Shown here piece by piece: positions 39,501 to 54,500 of a stretch of DNA of 60,158 nucleotides. Numbering within the stretch: the stretch's first letter is position 1; each line of letters starts with the position of its first letter. Position numbers and translations under genes: made by a program. The notes under the pieces are model-generated. The model made no database searches. It saw nothing but the letters and a program-made list of their open reading frames with translations, and had not been told where the DNA came from. This DNA comes from Didymodactylos carnosus (lineage: Eukaryota; Rotifera; Eurotatoria; Philodinida; Philodinidae): the NCBI GenBank assembly GCA_905250885.1, contig CAJNOQ010000242.1, forward strand, positions 1 to 60,158, written 5' to 3'.

Positions 39501-42500
39501 TTGTGTATTTTCAAAGAAGCGACAGAGTTCATCATATTTGTGTGAACAGACTGCATGCGGTGCAGTTTCGTTTGTCCATATAATTATAAAATCACTCTAC
39601 TTTCAAGAAATCTTATTCGTATAAATATATATAATATCTAGGTATATGTGTGCGTGAAACTTAATCGACCGATAATCTATGCCAATTGTTAAAAACAATT
39701 TTATAAATAGTACTGTGTATGATTCAATTGACAAGAATAGTGAACGGGAGGGAGAAAGAGAGAGAAAAATTCCATGCATGAATAATAAAAGTTGTGTTCA
39801 TAATTTTAGTCAATATACTCTAATATGTGTGTATGTGTGTGTGTGTTGTTATATAAGACATACAGAGGCGATTACAATTTTATCATCCATGTAGCTAGAC
39901 TGTTTGAAGTGACCGAGTTCTTTTTGAAGCCAAAATTGAATGAATATACACCTCTTATGTCAATAATGGAATTGTTATCAAAAATTGTGTTTTTTTTTCT
40001 ATTTAGTAGAGAGTACAGCGTGTTTATCTGAAGAGCAAGTCAGTAGACTAGATAAATTTTGCTTGATTATTTTAAATAATTTATAATACGGAAAGGATTG
40101 TCTGTTGAGTTTGTAGAAGATGACAAATTAAATTGGATTCTTCTGGTGTTCATTCAACAAAAATTTTGATGTTTATGTACAAATTTCAGATTATCTCTCT
40201 ACATGATATTATTTTTTTTGGTTAATTAATGCGTAGTTGATTTATAATTGTGACTAGTTCAAAGAGGAAGCGACTCAAAGTGTCGCACATACACTATCGT
40301 GTTAATACGTCCTGCTGTGTGAGCGAGATAGACACCTGTTCACTATTATTGAGTTCTAATTAAAAATATCTCCAAGGTTTCATTCGTTAGAGATTAAATA
40401 TACATTTATTTCATCGGTCAAGCGAAAAACGTTTTTATCAAATAAACATGTTATTAAGATCGTTTGCAAGAGCAGACAAATAGAAAGCGTTGGTGAGAAT
40501 ATAGAGAAAACTAATACAAGGGGGTAGTACTGATAGACGGCGCTTGTTCTGTGACAGTCACTTGTCATCAGTGACATCTGTGATTGTTAATTGAGCTTTT
40601 TTCTTAAAATATATCGTCACTCTCCTTATTTTTAGTTGCGAAAGTTAGCAAACAAAATGAATCCATCATCAGATACTGAATATATTCTTCGAATTTGTTG
40701 ACGCATCCACTTCCGTATGACCGACGGAGATAAGAATTCTATCACTGAAGGTTGAACTTCATTTTTCTTAGATAAGAAACTGTACCGAAATATGAGACAG
40801 TTATAATGTTTCTTGTGCGTTATTTGTCCAAACAGTTATGTTAACATGCTAGGATTTGTCATGATTAAGAAAAAAAGACATAATTTCTATCTTTGTATCA
40901 GATCTTTGACAGTACATATTTCATTCTTAAATTGTGTAAAATTGTTCATTAAAATTTTTTATTTTAACAAGAAATATCCTATGAGATTGATCATAAGTTA
41001 TTTAGAGATTCTCGGGTGGAGTTTTGTTTGTCGCAGAGATTTTTTTTCTTTCTTGTTATTACGATTACGATGATAATCAATCAGCGATCTATTTTTATGG
41101 CTCATTAAATTATCTTACATTTGTGTCTTATGTCTCTTCTTTTTATTGCCAACGTCATCCAAACATAATATTATACGTATATGTACAAGTTACTCTACGT
41201 TATGTTTTCTTTTTGTGGTTGATACAAGACGACATAAATAGTTTTCATATGAAGGACAAATATAAGATTACTTTGGGCCCTTTTTTTTTCTCCTTCTTTA
41301 AACAGAATCCCACAACAACATAGCTCTTTATAGTTTTTAATTGTAAGCATCTATAGCTTCTTTCTGCAGCTGTTGTCAAGAAATTGGAGAAAGAAGAAAA
41401 AAAAAATCTACCATGTTGGTCTTGACTTCTAGCCATGTATTAATCATTATCATGATCAAGATGCTGAAGATGACGCGTTTATTTCTACTAAAAGTTCTCT
41501 CTTTCTCTCTCTCTTTCTCTTCTATATAAAAAAGATGATGATGAAAAGGAATGCCGAATGTACAAAATGTTGAGTAGTTTAGATATGTATGCGTGTCGAA
41601 CGAGTAGTCTTTCCTAAAACCAAAAGATAGTTATTTATTATACATCAAACAAAGAAAAAAGAGAGATCTCATTTTTTTCTCTAACACGTATATATATTAA
41701 TATTATTACCTACCACTATTATTTATCGTTGTTGTACATACCTATATCTTGGATATGGTTCATTTTTAAATTTTGTTTTTATTAAGAAAAGATATTGATA
41801 TTTTGTCTTTTCGAGAGAAAAAAACGCAATATATACAAATATGTTAGAGGTAATTAATGTTTAATTCATATCTTTTGATCAAAATTTCTATATGAGAGAG
41901 AACTGAATATTATTTCCCGTCACCACGATCAATTTTTTGTAACAGCCTACGGGCTTAACAATATACAAACGGAAAGTCACAAAAAAAAAATACTCAATTA
42001 TGCCAAGTTAATCTCTTATATGACCAGCATGAGCATAAGTCACTTTTTTAATAGGACATCTGAGTTCTATTCATTAGAATTAAAACAGTCAATTAGTATT
42101 AGTATACTTCAAGATCATGAAGGCAGTAAAAAAAAATCAATCTCACATGTGTAATATTACTTTTCACTTATACTCTCATATTGACTAAAAAGATGACAGA
42201 ATTTTCAATTAATTTCACCTATCAAACGTGAAATCAGTGAGAAATTATAATAACAACATCTTTTTGAAAGTTTCGTTAAACGAATAATCTTATTTAGTCA
42301 AAAGAATCTTGTCACATTGAAATTTAAAATTTGTCCGAATGGAATCTGGTAGAAATCAAAAGATTTTCTACCCAACAGGCACGTTTATCATTCTTATTGT
42401 CTTTTGTTCGTGCGTGTGTGATGATAATGTTTTGTCATGCATTTTTCACACGTGTGTAGGTATAATAGAAATAGAACAAGCTAATCTCTGAAATGTTATT

Positions 42501-45500
42501 AATAGATAGTAAATTTGTTTCTATCGTTTCATGTCTATAAGTTTATGCAGAGAAGAAAAAAAAACAGGAAATAGTGTTCATGACGGTAGCGAGAGACTAA
42601 AATAGTCACTAGATAAACAAAGGACAAAGGACGTTGACATTAGAGAATGGTGACAGATATGCATAGATGTGTGTAGTGAACCTTAGAAAATAAACTTTAG
42701 AAAGAGAGAGAGAGAGACATTGTCTATATGCAAGGACAGTATGAGAGAAAGAGAAGAAGAGAAAAAAATCATTTTTGCTCTTTTGAACACAAAAAAAAAG
42801 GTATATATAATTATCATTATTATCAGTTATTCTTTTTAACTGTGTACCATATTCACTTACTTTACTCTACTATAGTTAAGTTTTACAATGCGATTTGAAA
42901 ATATGAGAGTTTTAGAACAAACAACAACAGCGACAAAAACGATCTTAATTATCGGTAAGATAGTGCGTATGTTCAATGTAACATGGTATATAAGAAAAAT
43001 AGGTATAGTGAATACAAGAGAAATGTAAGAACAACAACCTCAAAGCATGTTGAATAACAAAAATTTTCTTCATCATCTAAAACATTTTTGGTGTTTTTAA
43101 AGAGAATAAGAGAACGTACGATTAGAATAAGTGGTGAACACACACAGTAAGTAACAGCTCTCATTTGAAACTTAAATAGAATATTATAATAGTTTAGCAT
43201 TGTCTCTACGGATCGACAGCACGTGGATGCGGAGTAGAATTAGTACTACAGAAATAAGACTGATTTGATGACTATACGAGGTCAAGAAGATGCTGATAGA
43301 AGGATTAACATCATCTCATCTGACATTATTTCGGTGCTATTAGTGTTCAGTTACACTGTTGATAATATCCTAGGTGTTTTAATCGAGGTCATTATATCTT
43401 TGTTCATAATCTACTATGAGTTTGACCATGTACACGTCGCTCACTCTCATTTTTTTTATAACAATGCAACTACACACTGATATCTATCTTAAACTTTATT
43501 TTATATACAGTATTTCTCATTCAATACGGCACGGTTAAATGATCTTGTGTCAATATATGACACGATGAATTATGTGGACAACAAGACAAGTATGGGAGAG
43601 AAAAATGAACGACTACTACAATGAGCACAAGATTAGATAATGACCTTGTGTGTATGTGTGTGTGTGTATGAGTGTGAGTGTGTGTACGCTGTTCTCTCCT
43701 CCTGAAACCGAGAGTACGTTCATTATATTAGGGCGAGTTTGTTGACTGTACATCATCCATTTATAAAATAGTAACTATAACACATTTGTGTATTTGTGTA
43801 ATATAAATCTTGCATGACTATCTCTTATACAAAAGAGTTCAAAAAAAAAAGTATAACATCACACACATTCATAAATGTAAATTTTAAGTTTTCTTTTCAA
43901 TACCAATTTTTTTAATACCACTTATTGTATACGGTTTTAATTCATTGGTATATATAAATTGACTACCGTGTAAATTACTAAGCCATTTTGTTATTACGTT
44001 TTTCTTTTTTGGTTTTAATAAGTTTTGATTCATTTCATTGTGATGAACATGAAAATTATTTTGATTATCGTCTGATGGTGATTCCATTGTTCACTTTTAA
44101 AATGCAGCACATATAAAAATCGTTGATTGTATTATCTAATAAGACAAAAAAAATCCAATAACAAGTATAAGTAAGCTTTTAAGACGTTCTGTTTTGTTCC
44201 CAATTTCAAAAACTTCAAGTTTAGAAAAACTGCATCACTTTTTCTAAATAAAAATGTGAGATCTATCAAATACGTGTTGCGAGTATTTGACATCAATAAC
44301 TCATCATTCATGAATTCTAATACAATATAAACTTTTGAGTAGAATAAATTTATACCTACTGTAAATTATTGCTTGAAATTGAATTTTTAAACTGGATTTC
44401 GTGAAAAATATTTTTAGTTCTGTTTTATAATGTCGTTTATTTCTTTTTCTATTCAAAAATTGTTTGACAAATCCAATTGTCTCTCACTTCGTTGTATTTT
44501 TGTTGGCAATAATTGTTTCGTCTTTCATACACCTGTACGTACTCAATAATAAATATGTACGCACGTATATCTATGTATATATATATATATAGTCTATGTA
44601 AACTGAAATCAGAAAGAAACGAGAATATAAACAAGAACTGTTCCATTATATTCAGCTTCTAAAATATAAAACTTTTTTTTTGTCTAGCGTGATAGTTTTC
44701 ATTCTACACAGGTTTCACACAGTTGGCATCCACTATACCTCATTCCCGTTAGAGAAAAGGGCACTGAATTTATTTTTCGATGTATTAACGAAAAAAAAAG
44801 TAATTTGTTTTTCTTTTGCATGTGTTATGAAACAACTGGGGGACCTTGGAAAGAGAAGAAGTGGAATGAAAATAAGAAATAGAAATGTGTACATTAGCAA
44901 AATTTAGATAGAAAAAAAAAGAGGAGGAATATGTGTGTGTATATGTGAGAAAGAGAGAGAGAGAGAGAAAGAAAGGACACAATGAGAGCGCCTATTGAGC
45001 ATCACATACAATGCACATAGTAGACCTATGGATACCATAATGTTTTTATATAGAAATCTTAGCATTTGAGCAGTTAGTTACTCTTGAAGTTGATAATTGT
45101 TTTCTGTATGCTTGCTCTAAACTAGTTAAAAACTAAAAGGTATCTTGTAAATTTGAATTGATGTATCAGAAGCACTACAAACAAATATGCACTAAATAGT
45201 GAAAGCACTAGTATAGAAATAATTGAAGATAAATGCTTGTTGTTCAGTTATAACAGCAGTAAAAGCACTCACATTTTTTTCCATTTTAATGAATGATTAA
45301 AAGATAATCAGCGATCATCTAGAATTTATCAGAAAGAGCAGCGTCGTCAGTTTTTTAGAATTCTCTAATCAACTGGCTATTACGTATTAATCTCAACTAA
45401 ACCACGATATTTTTTTTTCATCTTTTCAGAAGAACGCCCATTAGCGACAAAAGATTCTGGTATAACAACATCCTTCTCTGCTTCAACATCCGGTGAATTT

Positions 45501-48500
45501 CGCAGTGGCGATAATCGTAGTATAACTCCTGACACAATGACCGAATCTCATCCACCACATTTAGAAGAAGAACCATCCTTAACTGTGGACGATCATCAAT
45601 TAAATGAAATAACAAATAAAATATTAGCACAAACAAATAATAAATCGATTACATTAGCTGAAGCTGTTGCTTATGATTATTTGGATTTAAATGATTTTGA
45701 TGTTGTCCATTCACTCGGTTTACAATTGGATGTTGCTGATAAAATGAAAAAAGTATTTTTACCTATTAATGAATCGGATATAAAATATGGTCATGATTAT
45801 AAACATAATATAGTTAAAGTACAGCGTTCTGGTGAAACAATAGCCGAATTAGATTTAGCTGATCCGAATGCTTTAGAAAAAATTAATTTACCATCAAATG
45901 TTGTTGCTCATTTACAATATGCATTTGAACAACCATTGAATTTAAGGTAAATCACAAATGTTTTCAAAAAAGAAAAAATTATTTACTTTAAGCATGTTGT
46001 TGTTATTTAAACTGTTGATTAAATACTAAATTACCCCAGGATACTATCTACAGTGTGTGTATAAAAAGTGTCAACTTTGTGTTCCATTAACTATTTCTCA
46101 TTTTTGAAAAAATGAATAAACTATTTTTATTTTCAGAGAAAAACAATTAAAACAACTATCAGATGCTCTGGAGCGTACTGGTGATTTACAATTTGCCATA
46201 TCTCCATTATATCCACCTTTCTCTAAATATTGGCAAGAACAACAAAATGATTTATCAACGTCAGATTCAGGCTATTCAATGACAACAACAAGTGCAAATG
46301 ATTCATCAAAACAACAGCAACCACAATCTACTATGGTTAAAATTGATTTTGAACCAATTGTTGAACCAAAAATAAAATCATCCTTAATAGAAACACAAAC
46401 TGGAGTCGATTTAGGCAGTTCAACAAGTGATAGAGACGATGGTAGTGAAAAAATTGATTTAGATAAAGCAACAGTTGAACAACTAGATCAATATCAATTG
46501 AATCAAGGTTTAGTACAAAAAATTAAACAAAAAGATACTGGAAAAGATAAGGTAATAAAATTTTAAGATGTGTAACTATTGTCTGTTTAAGTTTACTCTA
46601 TTCCATTGAATAGATCATTCAATATACTCTTTGATATCTTCTAAGATTAAATGAGGCTAGTTTTTATTTTTTATGTTTTGGACCAAACGAATGAAAGCTG
46701 TTATCATTTTTTTACTGCCTATTTCGTATGGTTCACACTGACTCTTGATTAAATATGTGCTAGTGGCACTTATCTGTCATTTCACTGATACTAGCCAAAC
46801 TGTAACGACTCATAACCAAATTTGGTGTTAATTGTTGGAAAATTGCAGACCTTAAATTTAACTACTTTCTGGGCATTTTTCCCTTACTTGAAACATTTAT
46901 GATGTTCAATGATGGAAAAGAAAAGTTTTAGGTGTATAAGCGATCAAAACATACCGTTTATGTAAAGTCTCACATCTACAACTTTAAACAAACGAGCCGA
47001 TAATGCAGAAAAGGAAACATATAACTGGCAATTCTACAATATATCAACGCGTGCATTCAGTTGACTTATTAAATGAGAATCTGTACTGTCTATCAATTTT
47101 AATCCCTCGTGATATATTCTAAAATAGAATATTTGCAACTTCGATATAAATTTCATGCCTCCTATACTTCGAAGTACTTCAATATTCAAATTGTGATTAA
47201 TCTACAGTTAAGATCGATTTGAATTATGAATAGTTAGTGTCATATAATCTTGACAATTAGCAGTCACGGTTAACTGTAACTGTTGCATGCTACTCTTTAT
47301 GCGAAGGCTTTGTTTTAGCACAGTTCTAAGGGTTTATTTTACTAAAATGCTCATTTAAAAATGTTAATCAACAGCTAGGGAATATGTATTGATAAATGTT
47401 CATATAACGGGTTACTGAAGTCTACTAACTTCTCTATGTGTTCATTAGACACTTGGCCAGCAAATACTAGATCAAGAAGTGAATTTGGATGATATAAATT
47501 ATTTAAAACAACTTAATTTGGATAATCGGCAAGCAAATATATTAAAAGAGTTCTTTTTTCCTACAACACATTCAAAACAAACACCTAAAAAACGTATTAT
47601 CTCATATTCACCAGAACCTGGTCGTTTTATCGAATTAACAACCATTTATAATCAGTCTATCGAACATCGTGGAGAAGGAGGAGCTGATACAAAAATAATC
47701 CATATCCAAGAGAAACAATTATCATCCGTTGAACATGCAATGAAGCGAAATGTGGAAACTGAAGATCCCTATTATTCTCAACCTCATGTATCTGTCTCAA
47801 AACAATTGCCAAAAACACAACCCTCTACAGTATCGTCACATGACGAAATTAAACCACCACCAATTGATATTAAAAAGATAGAATCACCAATTGTTCATCT
47901 AAAATCGGAGCCAGTTGAAACTAAAAAACGTAAATCATCTGGTACCGGTGGTCTATTCGCATGTTTTGGTAGTAAAAAATCAAAATCAGATACTATACGT
48001 GCTTCTACTAGTGGTCAAGCTCCAGTTGACAAACCAACAACACCTACAGCTTCAGCTCCTATTTTTATTCAACAAACTAGTGCCTCTACAATTCCACCAA
48101 AATCACCTGTTGCAGATTGTTTTTTAACAAAAGATGGTAAACGAATCTACATTGATGAATATCGTGAACGTCCAGGCCTGGATATGTCCTACGTTCCACC
48201 TAATTTTGAAACAAATTATTTTAAACCACAAGTTATTGTAAGTTCCTAATAATATCCATAATAATGAACAAAATATATTTATTTATTTATTTATTATTTA
48301 AACAATGTGTTACTATCTAGTCTTAGTTATTTTGGGTTATCATATCATTTGTGTCTGTGTGTGCCGTGTTCTACCCTTCTTTCTTATATACGTTGTATAT
48401 ATTCATTCACACATTCATGCTTGCTTTTTCACGCATACTAATTAGTTTTTACTTTTTTGCTTTTTATTCATATTTTCTTTAGAAAATTGAACATTAATCT

Positions 48501-51500
48501 TAATTCAAGATTCAAACACACAGAGTACAATCAGTTTTTTCTTCCATTATATCTAAACTCATTATTTGAATTTGTTTCAAATTGAATTAGTCATTAAATT
48601 AAGTAGTTTGATAAAAACTATTTAAAATCTTAATATTTTTTAGACATTTGGTCTGCAGTGTACTTCATTTTGGTAAAAGATTTAAAATCTGTTATACATA
48701 TATTTAACATGTACACATGTTTGTTCATTTGGTTATAACTTGTCTTCATAATGGAAAACATATGTATAATGGGTTTACAATACTAGTATGAAGTAATCTT
48801 TTCAGGTTTTTTTAACTACTTGTATATTTTTAATTTTATTCACTTAAAATGAAGAGAAGAGACGAGAAAGAAAAGAATATTAAAAAAAAGTAGACAAATT
48901 CTTCAATGTTTATTTTTCAAGAATGAAAAAAATTCAACATACCATCAAAAATAGCTTGTTATCGCTTATTGTATGTATGTATGTATTTTTATTGTAAAAG
49001 AAAAGATATATGTCTAAAGATCAATTATATTACTACAACGTTTTCATGTGAGTTTCTCTTCATCATATTTTGTAGGAGCAAAATACTACTTTCTCTTATC
49101 ATTGACTGATACTTGCTAGTGTATTTCATCACTAAATTATGGTATGCGCACATTCGAATTTTGCTTTTTAATTTCGCAAATTTCACCGAGTTTGCTGCAT
49201 GAAATCTGGCCAGTTATCGTCTGATAATAACGTTGTGTACCCATGTAGTTTGGTTATTGTCCACGCACCTATTTTTTTATGTGTGCACACTCTGTTTGCT
49301 CTTTGCAAATGTTTTGGTTTGTGTTGATTGTTGTGTGTGTGTGTGGAGGTGCGTGTATTCGTTGTTTGTCAATAATATACCATAGTCGTTGTGTCACTGA
49401 TGGACTCATAATATAACAGTATATCGTGTATGAAGTCAGATAGTTGGAAATAAGGTACAGTTCAAATTCATTTATTTCTTTTATATTGTTGTGTTGATTC
49501 CTCTTTCGTTGCTTTACATTAATTCTACACATACCAACATGTAAATAACCAAAAGGCACCTGGATCTTGGTAATTTTATATAATTTTTGCTTGTTATTTA
49601 TAAAATTAATGCTTTTTTAATGTAGCGAATATTCGTTTTCCTCCACGTGTTGTTCTGTATTAATGATAATCATTCTTTTTATCTATTTGTTTTTAGAAAA
49701 AACAATCCTTGGAATACGAAGAACAATTTCATGCATTACCCGCTACTAATGATGATAATAAAACACCAGAGATAGAACAAACACAATCACCACCTGTAAT
49801 TGATATTCAACAAGAATCGGCGCCCCAATTTCCTGAAAGATCATCATTAGAATCAGCATCAGCAGTGCATTTAGAACCACGGCAACCTACATTTGAAATT
49901 GTAAAAACTGATAAAGAAACAAAACCGGTTGAAGAACAAATTCTCATTACAACACCACCATCTCAAAATACTACAACAACCAGTTTACATGGTGCCGCTG
50001 TCAAGTTACCAGTTGTCGATCTCCAAAAACCTGGACCTGTTGAAGCAAACTTAAGTTCAACTAAACAAGAACCGATAAAAGTCAAAGTACCAAAAACAAA
50101 GAAAGAAAAATCATCGACTGGCGGTCTATGTGCATCGTGTTTTGGTACAAAAGCTAAAAAACAAAAACAGGAAGGCGTCGAACCAAAAGAGAAAGTAAAA
50201 ACAGATAAAAAAACATCAAGTGAGATCACTCGTAAGGATGATGATATAAATAAACAACACATATCGCCAACAGTCAGCGTACCCAAAATTGATATTAAAG
50301 GTCCAGCAGTTGATATTAAACCGCCAACGTTACCAAATATTCAAACAAATCTATCATCTACCACATCACCACCTCCAATTGATATTGAAACCAAAATAAT
50401 GGATACAGCAGCATTTAAATCAGAAGATCCTCATGTTGATATCGATTTAAATTTGAAACATGACAAAACAGTGGTAAATGAGAGAACTCTATTTCACTTG
50501 CAGATGGTTTATTATCTTTCGTTTTTAGCCACCATTGAGTACAGTTTCTGATAAACTCGCAAATTCAGTCATACCTGAATTTTCGATCAACGGTCCAGAT
50601 TTGAATTTAAATGTGAATAAAACCGAACATTCAATATCGTCGTTCGAAGTGCCTGATTTGAATATTCACGTTAACACTGACAAAGAAGTGCTACCACCTA
50701 CAACAACAACGTTTGATGTATCTGATATTAAAGTGCCGAATGTGTTTGATTCAGAAATAATTCATGATCGAGATTTACGTATGGGTGAGATACCTGATAT
50801 CAAGTTCTATGAACAAAAACAACCAACTATTGATACAGTAACAGATGATATTAATCTAAAACAACAAATACCAGATTATATCGTTCCCTCATTACCTAAA
50901 GTTGACATTGAAGATCGAACATACGATATACCTCATGTTGAAGCTGATAAGACATTGATATCATTACCAGTGGCTGAATTACCAAAATTACATATAAAAG
51001 GACCGGACCTTGATATACATATCGAAAACAAAAAACCAGAGGTAAGCTATTAGATTTCGTGTTTGATACTTGCATCTTTCTCTCTAACTGACAAGTTAAT
51101 CAAAATGTGAAGTGCACACATGAGATCGGGGTCAGTAAATACTGTTGAATTCTTTATAGGAATGACTCCTATTTGTAGAATAATACTTTTAAATATAAGC
51201 AGGAATACAACGATTAAGTATGGACAATTTGAGGTTGAAAAAAGGAACAGTAATAGTTATCATATGTGGTTGGTTTTCACTTGAACTAGAGATTAAAGTA
51301 TTATGTAGGTTGATGAAGATATGATAGACAGTTTTTAAATATTGTATATTTAACTAAAAATGTAGTTTTAAATTTCTGGTTACGCTTTCTTCACACTTTA
51401 TGAATAATTTCGAAAATTGGATCGAACCTTTAAACTCCGCCTGAAGTGGATGAATCTTTCAAATTTTCGGATTGTCTTACAATTAGTCTAAAAGTTGGAG

Positions 51501-54500
51501 AGCACAAATCTCATACTGCAATGGTGTTTGTTTAAAGCTTCTAGTAAGAGGATTAGCTAGTTCGTTCCACAGTTGCTAATTCTACTGGTTTTTGAAGATA
51601 TTTTCGTTCTGTTAGAGGACACAAATATAGAAAGGGGTTTACACTTATCGGTGGCGAATACTTCGGATATAGAAATTTCGTGACCGGCATGCATATCTAC
51701 TTTATATTAAAACCAGTGCGGGAAACTAATCCAATTTGTTGGACAGCTTAATGTGTCGAAATATGTTAGATTCTCATCTAAATACAATCTATGAACAATG
51801 AGAAAGAAAATACCATAAACTGTTTTAATAAACCATGTTAAATTATATTTATTTTCTTCGAAAAAGGCGTGTAACAAAAATAATGTACATTAGGCAAAAT
51901 TAGTAACTTAAAACTCTACTCTATATTCTGTGTTGGCGCTAATCTACTTACATTCTGTACGTGTATGAAATTTGAAACTCATTACCTATGTATAGAATAT
52001 AAGTAAAATATATTCGTTTAATGATGAATTATTCTGAATCATTAACATCATCTGCTTATAAAATTTGTATTGAAAAACGAAATGTACTGTAGCGTGTTAT
52101 CACTGAAAACAAGAATATCAGCTGATATTTATCTTCTTTTACATGATTTAGGTTCGTGTTGAAACTGCAGAACTTCAAGGTGCAAGCGGTGATTTTGTTG
52201 TAGAAGCTCCAACTGCCGAGCTTCCTAAAATTGATTTGAAGGGACCAACGGTTGATTTAAATTTATCGGGTGATTCACATAAACCAATAACACAAACAAT
52301 AAATATTGCAAGTCAAATGCCAAAAGTTGATGTTCGAGATAGTGCAAAAGGTTCTTATACATTACCAACAACGGTTGATGAAACAAAGAGTAAAAAGAAG
52401 AAAGAAAAAAAGGAGAAAAAGGACAAAAAAGACAAAAAAGAAAAGGAAGAAGATAACAGTAGCAGTAGCAATGGAGGATTATTTGGAGGCTTCTTTAAAG
52501 GTAAAAAATCTTCAAAATTAACCGCACCCAATGTTACATTACCATCCGTTGATAAATCAATAAACATCCCACCATCACTAGTCATATCATCCGATCCATT
52601 AAAAGTACCATCAGCTGATTTGCCAAAAGTTAAAGATGTTGATTTTCCTACTTATGATCGTCCAGAAGTATTAGCAACTTCAAAGAAAAATGAATTTCAA
52701 GTTCCATCTGTTTCATTACCATCCATCGAAGGCGTTAATTTGCCAACACAAAATATACCGGATGCATTTCATTTCAATCGTACTTCTGATCAAATATTAC
52801 AAGCACCCTTTACACAGTTGCCTGATGTTGAATTTACATCAAATGTTCCTGAAAAACAAATACAAGAAGTTCCATCTACGAAGTCAAATATGCCGATTAT
52901 TGAAATGGGTTTACCATTAGCTACGCCTATTATCGATACAACAAATCAACAATTACCAAACGTTAATATTAGTAAAGATTTCCATTTTCGTACAGAGGTA
53001 CGCCAGTTATGTTTTTGGTTTTGAACTAAGTCTGTAAAGTTCTTCTCTGACTTTACCTCATATGACATAGCTGTTAGTTTTTATTTGTGTAAACTACTAA
53101 CAAAAATTTAAGACGATAACTTGTCGAAATGATGTACCGACTTTAGGGTGCGAACATCATAAGGGCGCACAATATTTTGCACAAGACTAGGGTACAACGT
53201 CTGTTGAACTGACTACGGGCCGGTGGGAGTGTCGTTGAGTCATCGATGGTCTCTCACATCCGTGCTCTGGCGTCTGGTAATCTGTTGAAATATAACCATT
53301 TGACTTGCGCTCATCAGATCTCTTTATACTTCCGTTACTTGTCATACGGTTTTTAATGTTGTACCTGTTATTTTTAGGAATCATTGGATATTGATAAACC
53401 AACAACAAATGCATTAGCGAAAGTTAATACTCCAGATTCCACTGTAAATTTGGATAAAACAATCCTATCATCGATTGAATCAAACTACGATATTCCGTCA
53501 CCAGCTTTTCGGATAGATCATAAAACTGAACAGATTGAAGCGTTGGTATGTAAAAGTGTGTTTTCTAAAGAAGAATAATCGTGTCTTCTCTAGCCAATGT
53601 TTTTGAAAAAATTATACTACCAAAGCATAATGAATTAAATAGATAGGGCGTAGGTTTTTATCATAGATATTTTTCTTCTATTTAGAAACCATTGGATATT
53701 AATTTTGAAAATCCACCAACTTCATCCATTGCTAGTCCTGAATTGAATGTTGATATTAAACACAGAGACATATCACCATCGTTTGATATTCCTGATGTAG
53801 ATTTGAATCTAAATAAAAGCTTAGCAGGACCTGCTCCATCATCGTTTGATATTCCTGATGTAGATTTGAATCTAAATAAAAGATCAGCAGCACCTGCTCC
53901 ACCATCGTTCGAAACAGATAGAAGTTTGACTAAACCATCCATTTCTGAATTAATTCATGATAAAAATGTCCAACTTGGTAATATTCCTGATATCAAATTA
54001 TATGAACAAAAACAGCCAACTGTTAGTGTAAAACAAACCAAGGTACCCGATGTACCAGAAATTCATTTACCAAAACTCGATGTTACCACTGATGTAAAAC
54101 CAGTTATCACTAAACCACAACCAATCGAATCAGCAATTCATCCACCAAAAAAGGCGAAGAGTGGTTTATGTTCATGTTTTGGTGAGAAAGCAGCTCATAA
54201 GACGACCATAAATAAGACAGAAACAACAGTACCAAAAGTAAAATCAACAAAAACTAAAATACAGGCTCCAGTTGCCAAATTGCCAGATGTCAATTTGCCC
54301 GCATTAGAATCAACTGAAGTCCAAAAATCAAAAGGAAAACCTTTGAAGGCACCCGTTGCTGATTTGCCACCACTTGATTTAAAACCACCACAATCGACTG
54401 ACGCTTTATTGAATACAAGTCTAACAAAACGTCCAGCACCGAAATTACCCGATTTACCAAAACCAGAGATACCAAAAGCTACAAAAGATCTCGTTATACC

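Noticed and set aside
50474..50528. Read-through of exon 7 into its short intron
   Set aside because: The frame stays open to a stop just past the acceptor, but the GT-AG pair and the in-frame continuation into exon 8 show it is a 55-bp intron.
53187..53414. 75-codon minus-strand frame
   Set aside because: Overlaps intron 9 and exon 10 of the giant gene; openness is explained by the GC-richer insert.
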